Shown here piece after piece: positions 17,870 through 26,655 of a stretch of DNA of 64,000 bases (position 1 is the stretch's first letter; each line of letters starts with the position of its first letter). The stretch covers positions 62,001 through 126,000 of the forward strand of contig JAZQHT010000013.1 in assembly GCA_045540715.1 (NCBI GenBank), given 5' to 3'. The translations under genes were made by a program, and so were the position numbers. The notes below the pieces were generated by a model that searched no databases, had not been told where the DNA came from, and was given only the letters and a program-made list of their open reading frames with translations. The DNA comes from UMGS1279 sp045540715 (GTDB lineage Bacteria; Bacillota; Clostridia; Oscillospirales; Acutalibacteraceae).

Positions 17870-19534
17870 ATGATGAAAAAAGATAAAAAGAACACAAAGG
17901 CTTTAAAACCAGAAGTTGAAAAAACTGCAGAACCCCAAACCGTTAAGACCACCAAAAGCGGCAAAATTAAAAGCGCTTTTGCCACAAAGAAAGGTTTATT
18001 TTCTGCTATACTTATTGTTATTGTTTGCGTTACTTTGGTTGCAATTAATATTTTATCAATTTTAATTGCACAAAAACTTCCCACAACAATTGACGTTACA
18101 GAAACCAACTCTTTTGAACTAACCGACAATAACATTGAATTTATTAAACAATTCAACAAACTCGACAGTATTAAAGATATTGAAATTATTCTTTGCGCCA
18201 CAAAAGCAAGTTATACCGGTGCCGATATGGTTAACTATGCTTACACTAATTTAGCAGTAATTGAAAATAATTCACCTGATAACTATTTTAACCAAACAGT
18301 TAGACTTATTGAAGAATATCCTAAATACTCTTCAAAAATTCACGTTTCTTACGTTGATACACAAGAACCTTCATTTAATAAGTTAGAAAGCGAAGTTCCA
18401 ACCGAAATTAGTTATGGCGACGTTTTGGTTAGAACCACAAAAGCAGACGGCAGTGTTAAAACCACCGTTTTAACTTTTGATGATTTATACGAAGCACAAT
18501 TAATTCAAGACGAGTATTATATGATGTACGGTACATCTCACCGTCAAATTGTTCTTTCTAACGTAGAAAATGCCGTTTCTAATGCAATTAATAAAACAGC
18601 TGTGGGCGTTAACAAAAAACTTGCAGTATTAAACAAATATTGCGATGCTACTGCAGTTGCAAACCTACTTACCACCCTTGTTTATAACGATTATACCCCA
18701 ACTACTCTTGACGGTAACGTTACAAACGAAACCTTAAAAGATTACGACGTTGTTTTAATTGCGGCCCCCACTACCGACATTGACAACGACACTTTAAAAG
18801 AACTTGATGCCTTTTTAAAGAACGATGGTAAATTGGGTAAAACCTTAATTTATATTGCAAGTCAATCTTCACCAAGCACCCCAAATTTAAATATGTTTTT
18901 AAGTGAGTGGGGCTTTAAAACCTTAGATGGTGTTTTACACGAAAGCAGCAGTCAATATTACATTGGCTCACCCGATAAAATGATACAATCTTACACAGAC
19001 TCAGATTATTCCATTAATAACTGGAATTTTGAAAAAGAGTGTATTTCAGGCAATAACACCCCTATTGAAATTGTGTTTGAGCAAAAAGGAAACAGAACAG
19101 TTTATCCTCTTTTAGCAACAGAAGACACAGTATTTATTGCACCTAAAGGCACACTTGGCGAATATACCCCACCAAGTGACACAGTAAAAAAATCTTACCC
19201 AACAATTGTTATGAGCAGAGAAGTTGCTTATGACGAAGCAGATAACGAGGTTATGAGTTCTGTTATTGCTTTTGCAAGTGAAGACTTTGTTTCTAGTGAT
19301 TACGCAGATATTCCCAATATCGATAATATAAGCTTTGCAGTAAAAATGTTAAACGTTTCTGTTGGCCATGAAGACAGCCTTTACGTTATGCCAAAAGGTA
19401 CAACTATAACAGGTATTACAAATGCTATTAGTGCTGCAACTTATAGTGCAATTTTGTGGATTTTTGTTATTATCTTACCCGTTTTAATTATTGCCGGAGG
19501 TATTGCAATTTGGATAATCAGAATCAAGAAATAA
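17870..19534 (+). CDS. GldG-family ABC-associated protein
   Basis: 554 residues. A basic N-terminal segment of about 40 residues, a membrane helix (about residues 43-66), a large extracytoplasmic ABC_transp_aux-like domain and a C-terminal helix (about residues 526-550) ending in IRIKK. Features such as NSFELTDNNIEFIKQ and the later ADVVLIAAPT-like stretch (DYDVVLIAAPTTD) fit the GldG/DUF4350 family. GGAGGGG stands before the ATG. Its 3' end overlaps the next gene by 25 bases. Confidence 0.85.
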   Translation: MMKKDKKNTKALKPEVEKTAEPQTVKTTKSGKIKSAFATKKGLFSAILIVIVCVTLVAINILSILIAQKLPTTIDVTETNSFELTDNNIEFIKQFNKLDSIKDIEIILCATKASYTGADMVNYAYTNLAVIENNSPDNYFNQTVRLIEEYPKYSSKIHVSYVDTQEPSFNKLESEVPTEISYGDVLVRTTKADGSVKTTVLTFDDLYEAQLIQDEYYMMYGTSHRQIVLSNVENAVSNAINKTAVGVNKKLAVLNKYCDATAVANLLTTLVYNDYTPTTLDGNVTNETLKDYDVVLIAAPTTDIDNDTLKELDAFLKNDGKLGKTLIYIASQSSPSTPNLNMFLSEWGFKTLDGVLHESSSQYYIGSPDKMIQSYTDSDYSINNWNFEKECISGNNTPIEIVFEQKGNRTVYPLLATEDTVFIAPKGTLGEYTPPSDTVKKSYPTIVMSREVAYDEADNEVMSSVIAFASEDFVSSDYADIPNIDNISFAVKMLNVSVGHEDSLYVMPKGTTITGITNAISAATYSAILWIFVIILPVLIIAGGIAIWIIRIKK

Positions 19535-21036
19535 TAAACGAAACCGAAGAATCTACTATATTTGCTACCCCGCAAGAAGATAAAAAGAAAAGAAAACCAA
19601 AGAAAAAATTAGGCCCTGTTGCAACAATTATTATTTTGGTTGTACTTCTTTTAATTTTAGGCGGTGCAGTTGCGGCCCTACTTATTTGGGGTGGCAATAA
19701 CACCGATACTGTTTCGGGCATTGAAATTACAACTATTCAAATTTTAGAACACAACACCAAAGATATTGAAAAAATTAATATTGAAAACCTAAATGGTAAA
19801 CTAGAGTTTTATGCTTCTAAAGTTTCAACCGAAGCCGGAGATATTGATTCCTTCTTACTTCGCGGATACGATACCGACCTTATTGCCGACTCTTATATTA
19901 CAAGCATTGCCGATAAGGCAGCCCGTATGGAAGCACTTAGAGAAATGAGTGGCGAGGGCGACTATGGTTTAGATAAACCTAGTGCAGTTGTTAAAGTTAC
20001 AGGTCGTAACGGGCTTAAAGATTATAGCTTTAAAATTGGCGCTAAATCGCCTGATCGCAGTGGCTATTACTTACAAATAGACGGTAACGATAAAATTTAT
20101 TTAGTGCCTTCTTCGGTTGCAGAAATGTTCTTATCAAAACCCGAAGATCTAACAAATAACTCCCTTGTTTTACCGCCTAATGCCGATACGGTTAGCAGCG
20201 AATATTTAAATAACGGAAGTTTGGCTTACGTTGATAAAATTGAAATTTCGGGTGCAAAATACAAAAACCCAATTACCATTATGCACACCGATAATTCATT
20301 AGCCGCTTATACACTTACTTCCCCCGTTACACGCTATGCTGATATTGATGCAGTTAACGGCTATTTAGAATTAATTACAAGCGGCATTACCGCACAAGGT
20401 TGTTACAAACTTTTACCATCAAATGCCGATTATGAAAAATACGGTCTTACAAGACCCGACACTTTAGTTAATATTTATTACGATAAAACTGTAGTTAAAA
20501 TTGTTGCTAAAAAGCAAAACGACGGTAACTATGCAGTTATTATTGATAATAAAAAAGCAATTTACATGGTATCGGGTGAAGCCCTAACAATGTTAGAGTA
20601 TCGTTTAGAAGATTTATTAAATCAATTTGTATTTTTACAAGACCTTGAAGAATTTGAATCTATCACTTATAACGATGGCACTAAAGACCACACCTTTACC
20701 ATTAATTACAATGAAGAGACAAACGTAACAACCGAAAAATATTTAAATAAAGATATTGACGATGCTTTATTTAGAACCTATTTTGATTACTTTGTATATT
20801 TAAAACCCGAATATAACGAAAGTTATACTAAGGGCAAAACTGAATTTACCGCAACCTTTAATTTCAGAGATAATAAAGGTAAAATTGTTGTTGAACTAAA
20901 AAGACAAAACGACCGTCAATATGTTGTAACAATTAACGGTAAAGATCAAGGCGTTGTTTCTTACACCTACGTTGATAATATTAAAAAATATTTAAGCAAC
21001 GTAATAAACAAACAAGGTATTCCTAATCCACAATAA
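19510..21036 (+). CDS. DUF4340 domain-containing membrane protein
   Basis: About 508 residues from a TTG start. The start is set by GGAGG at 19496-19500, 9 bases before TTG 19510; an upstream ATG at 19456 has no ribosome site and would translate hydrophobic residues read out of frame from gldG. A Lys-rich patch (KKRKPKKK) precedes one membrane helix (about residues 34-60), then a large extracytoplasmic part with DUF4340 repeats (such as DYSFKIGAKSPDRSGYYLQI). DUF4340 proteins are the usual fourth partner of Gld-type exporters; their biochemical role is unknown. Confidence 0.85.
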   Translation: MDNQNQEIINETEESTIFATPQEDKKKRKPKKKLGPVATIIILVVLLLILGGAVAALLIWGGNNTDTVSGIEITTIQILEHNTKDIEKINIENLNGKLEFYASKVSTEAGDIDSFLLRGYDTDLIADSYITSIADKAARMEALREMSGEGDYGLDKPSAVVKVTGRNGLKDYSFKIGAKSPDRSGYYLQIDGNDKIYLVPSSVAEMFLSKPEDLTNNSLVLPPNADTVSSEYLNNGSLAYVDKIEISGAKYKNPITIMHTDNSLAAYTLTSPVTRYADIDAVNGYLELITSGITAQGCYKLLPSNADYEKYGLTRPDTLVNIYYDKTVVKIVAKKQNDGNYAVIIDNKKAIYMVSGEALTMLEYRLEDLLNQFVFLQDLEEFESITYNDGTKDHTFTINYNEETNVTTEKYLNKDIDDALFRTYFDYFVYLKPEYNESYTKGKTEFTATFNFRDNKGKIVVELKRQNDRQYVVTINGKDQGVVSYTYVDNIKKYLSNVINKQGIPNPQ

Positions 21037-21040
21037 ATTT

Positions 21041-21074
21041 AAAATAGCCGCAAATTTCTGCGGCTATTTTTTTC
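21041..21074 (+). terminator. Terminator of the Gld-like operon
   Basis: AAAATAGCCGCA (21041-21052) pairs with TGCGGCTATTTT (21059-21070), followed by T residues. Confidence 0.92.
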
Positions 21075-21103
21075 TTGTTTTTATAATATTAATATGTTAT
21101 TAT
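21075..21103 (+). promoter_or_regulatory. Promoter for the LRR-dockerin gene
   Basis: TTGTTT (21075-21080), 17-base spacer, TATTAT (21098-21103); the ATG is 37 bases further on. Confidence 0.5.
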
Positions 21104-21140
21104 AAATTTAGCGTTACAAATAAATGTAAGGAGTTTTATT

Positions 21141-23144
21141 ATGAAAAAAGCTTTATCGGTTTTTCTTTCAGTTTTACTTGTTATTGCGCTTATTCCAACC
21201 ACAATTGCAGATACATTTTCTACTGATAACGGTCTTCAATACGTTGTAGAAAATAACGAGGTAACAATTGTTGGTTATACAGATTTATTAGGGGCTAACG
21301 TTGAAATACCAAGTAATATTGATACTTACCCTGTAACCAAAATTGGCAGTTATGCCTTTTACGGAAGCGAAACTCTAACTAAAATTACAATTCCTTCTTC
21401 TGTAAAAGCAATTGGTTCATCTGCTTTTACAGATTCCACCTTAAAAGAAATTGTTTTAAACGAAGGACTAACTACTATTGAGCACTTTGCTTTTGCTTAT
21501 ACCCCACTTGAAAGTATTGTAATACCCGAAAGTGTAAATAGTATTGATTATGCTGCTTTCTTTAGCTGTGTTAATTTAAGTAGCGTGACTTTACCAAGCG
21601 GTTTAACTGAAATTCCTGAAGACACTTTCTGTTTTTGTGAATCTTTAACCGAAATTGAAATTCCAACAAGCGTTAAAAAAATTGGCGACTACGCTTTTGG
21701 TGCAACCGGCATTACCACCATTGATATACCAAAAGGTGTAACAAGCATTGGTAAATATGCTTTTTACGGAAGCCATATTAAAACCATATTCTTACCAAAA
21801 GAAATAACAAGTGTTGGTATTTATGCTTTTTATAACTGTGAAGATCTTGAAACCGTTTGGTATATGGGATCTGAATCACAAAAAAACACTATTGCTTTTG
21901 ACGAATATAACTCTTTACTTTTAAATGCAACCTGGCATTATAACACTTGCGAAGGCGAACACACCTACACAAACGTTTGCGATGCTACTTGTAATTTGTG
22001 CGACTGGACCAGAACTGTTGAAGGCCATAAGTACGACAACGCCTGTGATGCTACTTGTAATAACTGTGGTGAAGAAAGAGTACCTTCTGACCACGTTTAT
22101 GATAACACCTGTGATACCACCTGTAACGTTTGCGGCGATATAAGAGAAATCGAACACACTTATGATAATAACTGTGATACAGAGTGTAATATTTGCGGTA
22201 ACATTAGAGAAGTAGGCGATCACGTTTACGATAACACTTGCGACACTACTTGTAATGAGTGCGGTAACGTTAGACCCATCACTCACACTTATGATAACGA
22301 GTGCGATGCCGAGTGTAATATTTGCGGAAATATCAGAGAAGTAGCCGACCATATTTACGATAACTCTTGCGATACTACTTGTAACGAGTGCGGCGCTATT
22401 AGACCCATCACCCACACTTACGATAACAACTGCGATAACGAGTGTAATATTTGCGGAAATATCAGAGAAGTAGGCGATCACGTTTACGATAATACTTGTG
22501 ATACTACTTGTAACGAGTGCGGTAACGTTAGACCCATCACCCACACTTACGATAATAACTGCGACACCGAGTGTAATATTTGCGGAAATATCAGAGAAGT
22601 AGGCGATCACGTTTACGACAATACTTGCGATACTACTTGTAACGAGTGCGGTAACGTTAGACCAATTACCCACACTTACGACGATATTTACGACCTTACT
22701 TGTAACGTTTGCAACCACACAAGAAGCGTAAGCGCAATTACCGTTACAACAATGCCTTCAAAAATTACATATTACAAAGGTGAAAGCCTAGATATAACAG
22801 GTTTAGAAATTACCGTTACTTTAAGCGATGGCGATGAAGGAATTGTAACAGGCTATACCGTTAGCGAAATTACAAGCAACATTGGTGAACAAACCGTAAC
22901 GGTTACTTATTTAGGAGTTACAACCACATTTAAAGTTGAGGTTGCAGATTATCTTGCAGGCGACGTTAACGGCGATACGGAAGTAACCAGTAAAGACTTA
23001 ACCACACTTCGTAGATATCAAGCAGGTTGGGACGTAACAGTTATTGAACCGGCTTGCGATATTAACAAAGACGGCGAAGTAACCAGCAAAGATATAACAC
23101 ACTTTGCAAGATACCTAGCAGGCTGGGCTGGTATTTCAATTTAA
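21141..23144 (+). CDS. Secreted LRR / Cys-repeat / Ig-like / dockerin protein
   Basis: 667 residues. A signal peptide (MKKALSVFLSVLLVIALIPT) is followed by BspA-type leucine-rich repeats (about residues 55-250; units such as LTKITIPSSVKAIGSSAF). Then come twelve imperfect repeats of about 21 residues (about 274-528), each with H-x-Y-D-N-x-C-D-x-x-C-N-x-C-G. A bacterial Ig-like group 3 domain (about 533-600) and a C-terminal type I dockerin (about 604-667) with two calcium loops, DVNGDTEVTSKD and DINKDGEVTSKD, complete it. The dockerin should dock onto a cohesin elsewhere in the genome. The C-x3-C-x2-C sets could bind zinc; that is inference. It is monocistronic with its own promoter and terminator. 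Confidence 0.88.
   Translation: MKKALSVFLSVLLVIALIPTTIADTFSTDNGLQYVVENNEVTIVGYTDLLGANVEIPSNIDTYPVTKIGSYAFYGSETLTKITIPSSVKAIGSSAFTDSTLKEIVLNEGLTTIEHFAFAYTPLESIVIPESVNSIDYAAFFSCVNLSSVTLPSGLTEIPEDTFCFCESLTEIEIPTSVKKIGDYAFGATGITTIDIPKGVTSIGKYAFYGSHIKTIFLPKEITSVGIYAFYNCEDLETVWYMGSESQKNTIAFDEYNSLLLNATWHYNTCEGEHTYTNVCDATCNLCDWTRTVEGHKYDNACDATCNNCGEERVPSDHVYDNTCDTTCNVCGDIREIEHTYDNNCDTECNICGNIREVGDHVYDNTCDTTCNECGNVRPITHTYDNECDAECNICGNIREVADHIYDNSCDTTCNECGAIRPITHTYDNNCDNECNICGNIREVGDHVYDNTCDTTCNECGNVRPITHTYDNNCDTECNICGNIREVGDHVYDNTCDTTCNECGNVRPITHTYDDIYDLTCNVCNHTRSVSAITVTTMPSKITYYKGESLDITGLEITVTLSDGDEGIVTGYTVSEITSNIGEQTVTVTYLGVTTTFKVEVADYLAGDVNGDTEVTSKDLTTLRRYQAGWDVTVIEPACDINKDGEVTSKDITHFARYLAGWAGISI
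22155..22670 (+). repeat. Four tandem 129-bp repeats inside the LRR-dockerin gene
   Basis: The phrase CACACTTA(C/T)GA recurs at 22155, 22284, 22413, 22542 and 22671, exactly 129 bases apart. This gives four full units, each encoding a 22- plus 21-residue pair of Cys repeats. The last two units are nearly identical at base level, which suggests recent duplication. An unbroken minus-strand reading frame across the region is a by-product of the repeat. Confidence 0.92.
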
Positions 23145-23155
23145 TAGCTAAAACT

Positions 23156-23193
23156 AAAGCAGAGAAGATTTTTTCTTTTCTGCTTTATTTTTT
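23156..23193 (+). terminator. Terminator of the LRR-dockerin gene
   Basis: AAAGCAGAGAAGA (23156-23168) pairs with TCTTTTCTGCTTT (23174-23186), with one G-U pair, followed by ATTTTTT. Confidence 0.82.
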
Positions 23194-23206
23194 AATATAT
23201 ATTATA

Positions 23207-23235
23207 TTGATATTTATAATAAAAGTTAGTATAAT
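23207..23235 (+). promoter_or_regulatory. Promoter for the murD operon
   Basis: TTGATA (23207-23212), 17-base spacer, TATAAT (23230-23235), 38 bases before the murD ATG. Confidence 0.82.
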
Positions 23236-23272
23236 AGATAATGGATTAAAATGCAAATAAGGAGACCTACTT

Positions 23273-24655
23273 ATGGATTGCAAAAGATTTTTTAGTTCTG
23301 TAAAAAATAAAAGAATTGCTATATGCGGAATTGGTATTAGTAACACCCCACTTGCTTTAAAATATTTAGAAGAGGGTGCTACCGTTTTTGCTTGCGATAG
23401 AAGAAGTCGCGAGGCTATTGGCGAACTTGCCGACCGCCTAGAAAACGCAGGTGCAGAATTACGACTTGGTGAAAATTATTTACAAAACCTTGAGGTTGAC
23501 GTTATTTTTAGAACACCGGGTATGAACTTTAATATGCCCGAACTAAAAAAGGCCCGTAGAGACGGTATTGCAGTTACAAGTGAGATGGAGGTATTTTTCG
23601 ACCTTTGCCCTGCTACTATTTTTGCAGTTACAGGTTCTGACGGTAAAACCACAACAACCACCCTTATTGCAAAAATGCTTGAAGCAGATGGCAAGAAGGT
23701 TCATTTGGGCGGCAACATAGGTAAACCTCTACTTCCCCAGCTTGACGAAATTGGTCCTGACGATTTTGTTGTTGCTGAACTTTCTTCTTTCCAATTAATT
23801 TCTATGAGAAAAAGTCCCGACGTTGCAGTTGTAACAAATATTGCTCCTAACCACTTGGACGTTCATAAAGATATGCAAGAATACGTTGACAGTAAACGCA
23901 ACATTATTTTGCATCAAAACGCTTTTTCGAGAACAGTTTTAAATTACGATAACGATATTACCCACTCTTTTAAAAACGACGTGCGCGGTCAACACATGGG
24001 CTTTAGTATGCAAGGCTCTGTTAAAAACGGCGCATATATGGATGAAAACGGCTATTTATATATGGCTTACCGCGATATGAAAGTGCCACTTATGAACAAA
24101 AAAGATATTTCGGTTATTGGCGAACACAACGTTGAAAACTACCTAGCCGCAATTTCTGCAGTTTGGGGTTACGTTAGAGTTGATTCTATTAGAAAGGTTG
24201 CAAAAGAATTTATGGGTGTTGAGCACCGCATTGAGTTTGTTCGCGAGCTTGATGGTGTTAAATACTATAACGATTCTATTGCAACAAGCCCAACAAGAAC
24301 AATTGCAGGCTTAAAATCTTTTGAAAACCCAATTGTTTTACTTGCAGGCGGTTACGATAAGCATATTCCTTTTGACCCCATGATTCCTTACGTAATTGAT
24401 AAGGTTAAAGCAATCATTTTGCAAGGACCCACCGCAGAAATTATTGAAAACTGCATTAAAAACCATCCCGATTATAAAGGTAGCCCCGAAATTATTAGGG
24501 CAGAAAATATGGAAGATGCCGTTTTAAAAGCACGCGGCGTTGCAACTAAAGGCGATATTGTAACACTTTCTCCTGCGTGTGCAAGTTTTGATGCATATCC
24601 AAACTTTATGCTACGCGGCGACCACTACAAAAAACAAGTTAACGAATTAAAATAG
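23273..24655 (+). CDS. murD: UDP-N-acetylmuramoyl-L-alanine--D-glutamate ligase
   Basis: 460 residues. It adds D-glutamate to UDP-MurNAc-L-Ala in cytoplasmic peptidoglycan synthesis. Visible are the N-terminal Rossmann domain (IAICGIGISNTPLAL), the ATP loop GSDGKTTTTTL (about residues 122-132), the Mur-ligase histidine region NHLDVHKDM, EHRIEFV and the C-terminal domain (LLAGGYDKHIPF, LSPACASFD). EHRIEFVRELDGVKYYNDSIATSP is characteristic of MurD. It heads a run of five genes on the plus strand, of which the next three are closely spaced. Confidence 0.96.
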   Translation: MDCKRFFSSVKNKRIAICGIGISNTPLALKYLEEGATVFACDRRSREAIGELADRLENAGAELRLGENYLQNLEVDVIFRTPGMNFNMPELKKARRDGIAVTSEMEVFFDLCPATIFAVTGSDGKTTTTTLIAKMLEADGKKVHLGGNIGKPLLPQLDEIGPDDFVVAELSSFQLISMRKSPDVAVVTNIAPNHLDVHKDMQEYVDSKRNIILHQNAFSRTVLNYDNDITHSFKNDVRGQHMGFSMQGSVKNGAYMDENGYLYMAYRDMKVPLMNKKDISVIGEHNVENYLAAISAVWGYVRVDSIRKVAKEFMGVEHRIEFVRELDGVKYYNDSIATSPTRTIAGLKSFENPIVLLAGGYDKHIPFDPMIPYVIDKVKAIILQGPTAEIIENCIKNHPDYKGSPEIIRAENMEDAVLKARGVATKGDIVTLSPACASFDAYPNFMLRGDHYKKQVNELK

Positions 24656-24663
24656 GTGAAATA

Positions 24664-25638
24664 ATGGAAATTAAAAACCTTGTAACAAATTTAAGTAACA
24701 ACTGTTTTATTGGAAACGTTGATACTGTAAAAGATACGGTTGATGAATTTTTAGGTGTTAAAACCATAAAAGACCATAATAATAATCTTTATTGCTTTAA
24801 AGATAACGGTGCTAAAAAAACGCTAATGTTAGAAGCACATATTGACGAAATCGGCTTTATTATTACCGATATTGTTGACGGTTTTTTACGTGTAAATGCG
24901 GTTGGTGGCATTGACCCTAAAATTTTATTTGGTCAACGCGTTAAATTCTTTGGCAAAAAAGAGGTTAAGGGTATTTTTTGCAGCACTCCCCCACACCTAA
25001 AAGCAAAAGAAGAAAAAAGTTTTGATATTAACACTATGGCGGTTGACACAGGTCTTAAAGATGCAAAAGAATTTTTATCTTTAGGTAATTTTGGTGTGTT
25101 TGATACTAATGCTAAAGAATTAAATAATAATCAAATTACCGCAAAATCTTTAGATAATCGCGCAGGGGTGGCTGCCGTATTATATGCTTTTAAATATGCA
25201 AAAGCAAAATACAATTTAGCGCTACTGCTTTCTAGTGGTGAAGAACTTGGTAACCGCGGTGCAATACCCGGTGTGTTTAAAATAGAGCCCGACTATGCAG
25301 TTTGTGTTGACGTTAGCTTTGGCGAAACACCCGGTGTGCCCGAATATAAAACCGCAAAACTTGGAAGCGGTGCAATGGTTGGCATTAGCCCCATTTTAAA
25401 TGAAACCGTAACACAAAAATTACTTGAACTTTCTAATAATAACGGCACAACAGAAATTATGAGTGGCAGAACAGGAACTAATTCCGACGTTGTTTCTATT
25501 TCTAAAACGGGGGTTAAAACAGGTCTTGTTTCTATTCCACTTAAAAATATGCATACCCCTGTTGAAATTGCTGATATTAACGATATAAAACAGGTAGCAG
25601 AACTATTAATTAAGTTTGCAGAAAGCGAAGAATTATAA
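24664..25638 (+). CDS. M42 family metallopeptidase (first copy)
   Basis: 324 residues, somewhat short for the family. Metal ligands are visible: His and Asp in LEAHIDEIGFI (about residues 57-67), Asp in SLDNRAGVA, the catalytic Glu pair in SSGEELGNRGA, Asp in VCVDVSFGE and His in KNMHTPVE. M42 enzymes are cytosolic aminopeptidases, often called deblocking or glutamyl aminopeptidases, that usually bind two metal ions and form dodecamers. It overlaps the second M42 gene by one base (TAATG), so the two may form a hetero-oligomer, which is inference. Confidence 0.92.
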   Translation: MEIKNLVTNLSNNCFIGNVDTVKDTVDEFLGVKTIKDHNNNLYCFKDNGAKKTLMLEAHIDEIGFIITDIVDGFLRVNAVGGIDPKILFGQRVKFFGKKEVKGIFCSTPPHLKAKEEKSFDINTMAVDTGLKDAKEFLSLGNFGVFDTNAKELNNNQITAKSLDNRAGVAAVLYAFKYAKAKYNLALLLSSGEELGNRGAIPGVFKIEPDYAVCVDVSFGETPGVPEYKTAKLGSGAMVGISPILNETVTQKLLELSNNNGTTEIMSGRTGTNSDVVSISKTGVKTGLVSIPLKNMHTPVEIADINDIKQVAELLIKFAESEEL

Positions 25639-26648
25639 TGGAAGCATTAAAACAACTGCTTAAAGAATTATCTAATATAGTTGGCGTTGCGGGTCGTGAA
25701 GATGCCGTTGCGTTATATATTGAAAATAAGTTAAAAGACTATAAAGACGTTACTTTTATAAAAGATAACTGCGGCAATATTATTGCTAATAAAAAGGGCG
25801 CAAAGATGGGCAAAAACATTATGGTTGACGCTCACATGGACGAGGTTGGCTTTATTGTAACCTTTATTGAACCAAACGGCCTTATTCGTTTTGCAAACGT
25901 TGGCGGTATTGAAACCGAAACCTTGCTTTGCAAACGCGTAAAATTTAAAAACGCTGTTGGTGTTATTGGCGTAAAACCAATTCACCTAACTGAAGAAGGC
26001 GAAAAAGACAGTTTACCCAAAACTGATAATTTATTTATTGATATTGGTACAAGCAGTAAAGAAGAAACTTTAAAGTACCTTTCTTTGGGTGAGGTTGGCA
26101 CCTTTGATAGCGAGTTTTCTGATTTTGGCGATGGTCTTTTTATTGGCCGGGCTATTGACGACCGCGTTGGTTGTGCCGTGCTTTTAAAACTTTTAAGTGA
26201 AAAAAGCGAATATGATTTTACTGCAACCTTTACCGTTCAAGAAGAGCTTGGTTGTAAAGGGGCCTCTGCTGCTGCATTTAGAGTTAAACCCGAAGTTGCC
26301 ATTATTTTAGAAGGCACAACTGCGGGCGATATTTTAGACGTAGAAGAACACAAAAAGGTTTGCAAAGTTGGCTGCGGCACTGCAGTTAGCTTTATGGACA
26401 GAGTTTCTATTTACGATAGAGAACTTTATGAACTTTGCTTTAAACAAAAGGTTATTTGCCAACCCAAAGCTTACGTTTCGGGCGGCAACAACTCTGGCAG
26501 TATTGCTTTAAGTGGTGAAGGAGCAAGGGTTTTAGCACTTTCCCTTCCAACAAGATATTTGCATTCTGCCTATACCATTGGCTCTTATAACGATTTAGAG
26601 AGTCTTTACAATTTAACAAAAGCAATGATTAAAGCAATAAACGAGTAG
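25638..26648 (+). CDS. M42 family metallopeptidase (second copy)
   Basis: 336 residues. The ligands are VDAHMDEVGFIV, AIDDRVGCAVL, VQEELGCKGA and a late His in TRYLHSAYT. At the site that usually carries an Asp ligand (first copy VCVDVSF), this copy has Glu in IILEGTTAGD, a known variation in the family. Its start shares a base with the stop of the first copy. Sequence identity between the two is clearly partial, so they are old paralogues and not a recent duplication. Confidence 0.92.
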   Translation: MEALKQLLKELSNIVGVAGREDAVALYIENKLKDYKDVTFIKDNCGNIIANKKGAKMGKNIMVDAHMDEVGFIVTFIEPNGLIRFANVGGIETETLLCKRVKFKNAVGVIGVKPIHLTEEGEKDSLPKTDNLFIDIGTSSKEETLKYLSLGEVGTFDSEFSDFGDGLFIGRAIDDRVGCAVLLKLLSEKSEYDFTATFTVQEELGCKGASAAAFRVKPEVAIILEGTTAGDILDVEEHKKVCKVGCGTAVSFMDRVSIYDRELYELCFKQKVICQPKAYVSGGNNSGSIALSGEGARVLALSLPTRYLHSAYTIGSYNDLESLYNLTKAMIKAINE

Positions 26649-26655
26649 GATTTTT

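Noticed and set aside
21921..22718. 265-codon minus-strand open frame inside the LRR-dockerin gene
   Set aside because: It exists because the 129-base repeats lack stops in that frame; it has no ribosome site, and its product is a low-complexity repeat.
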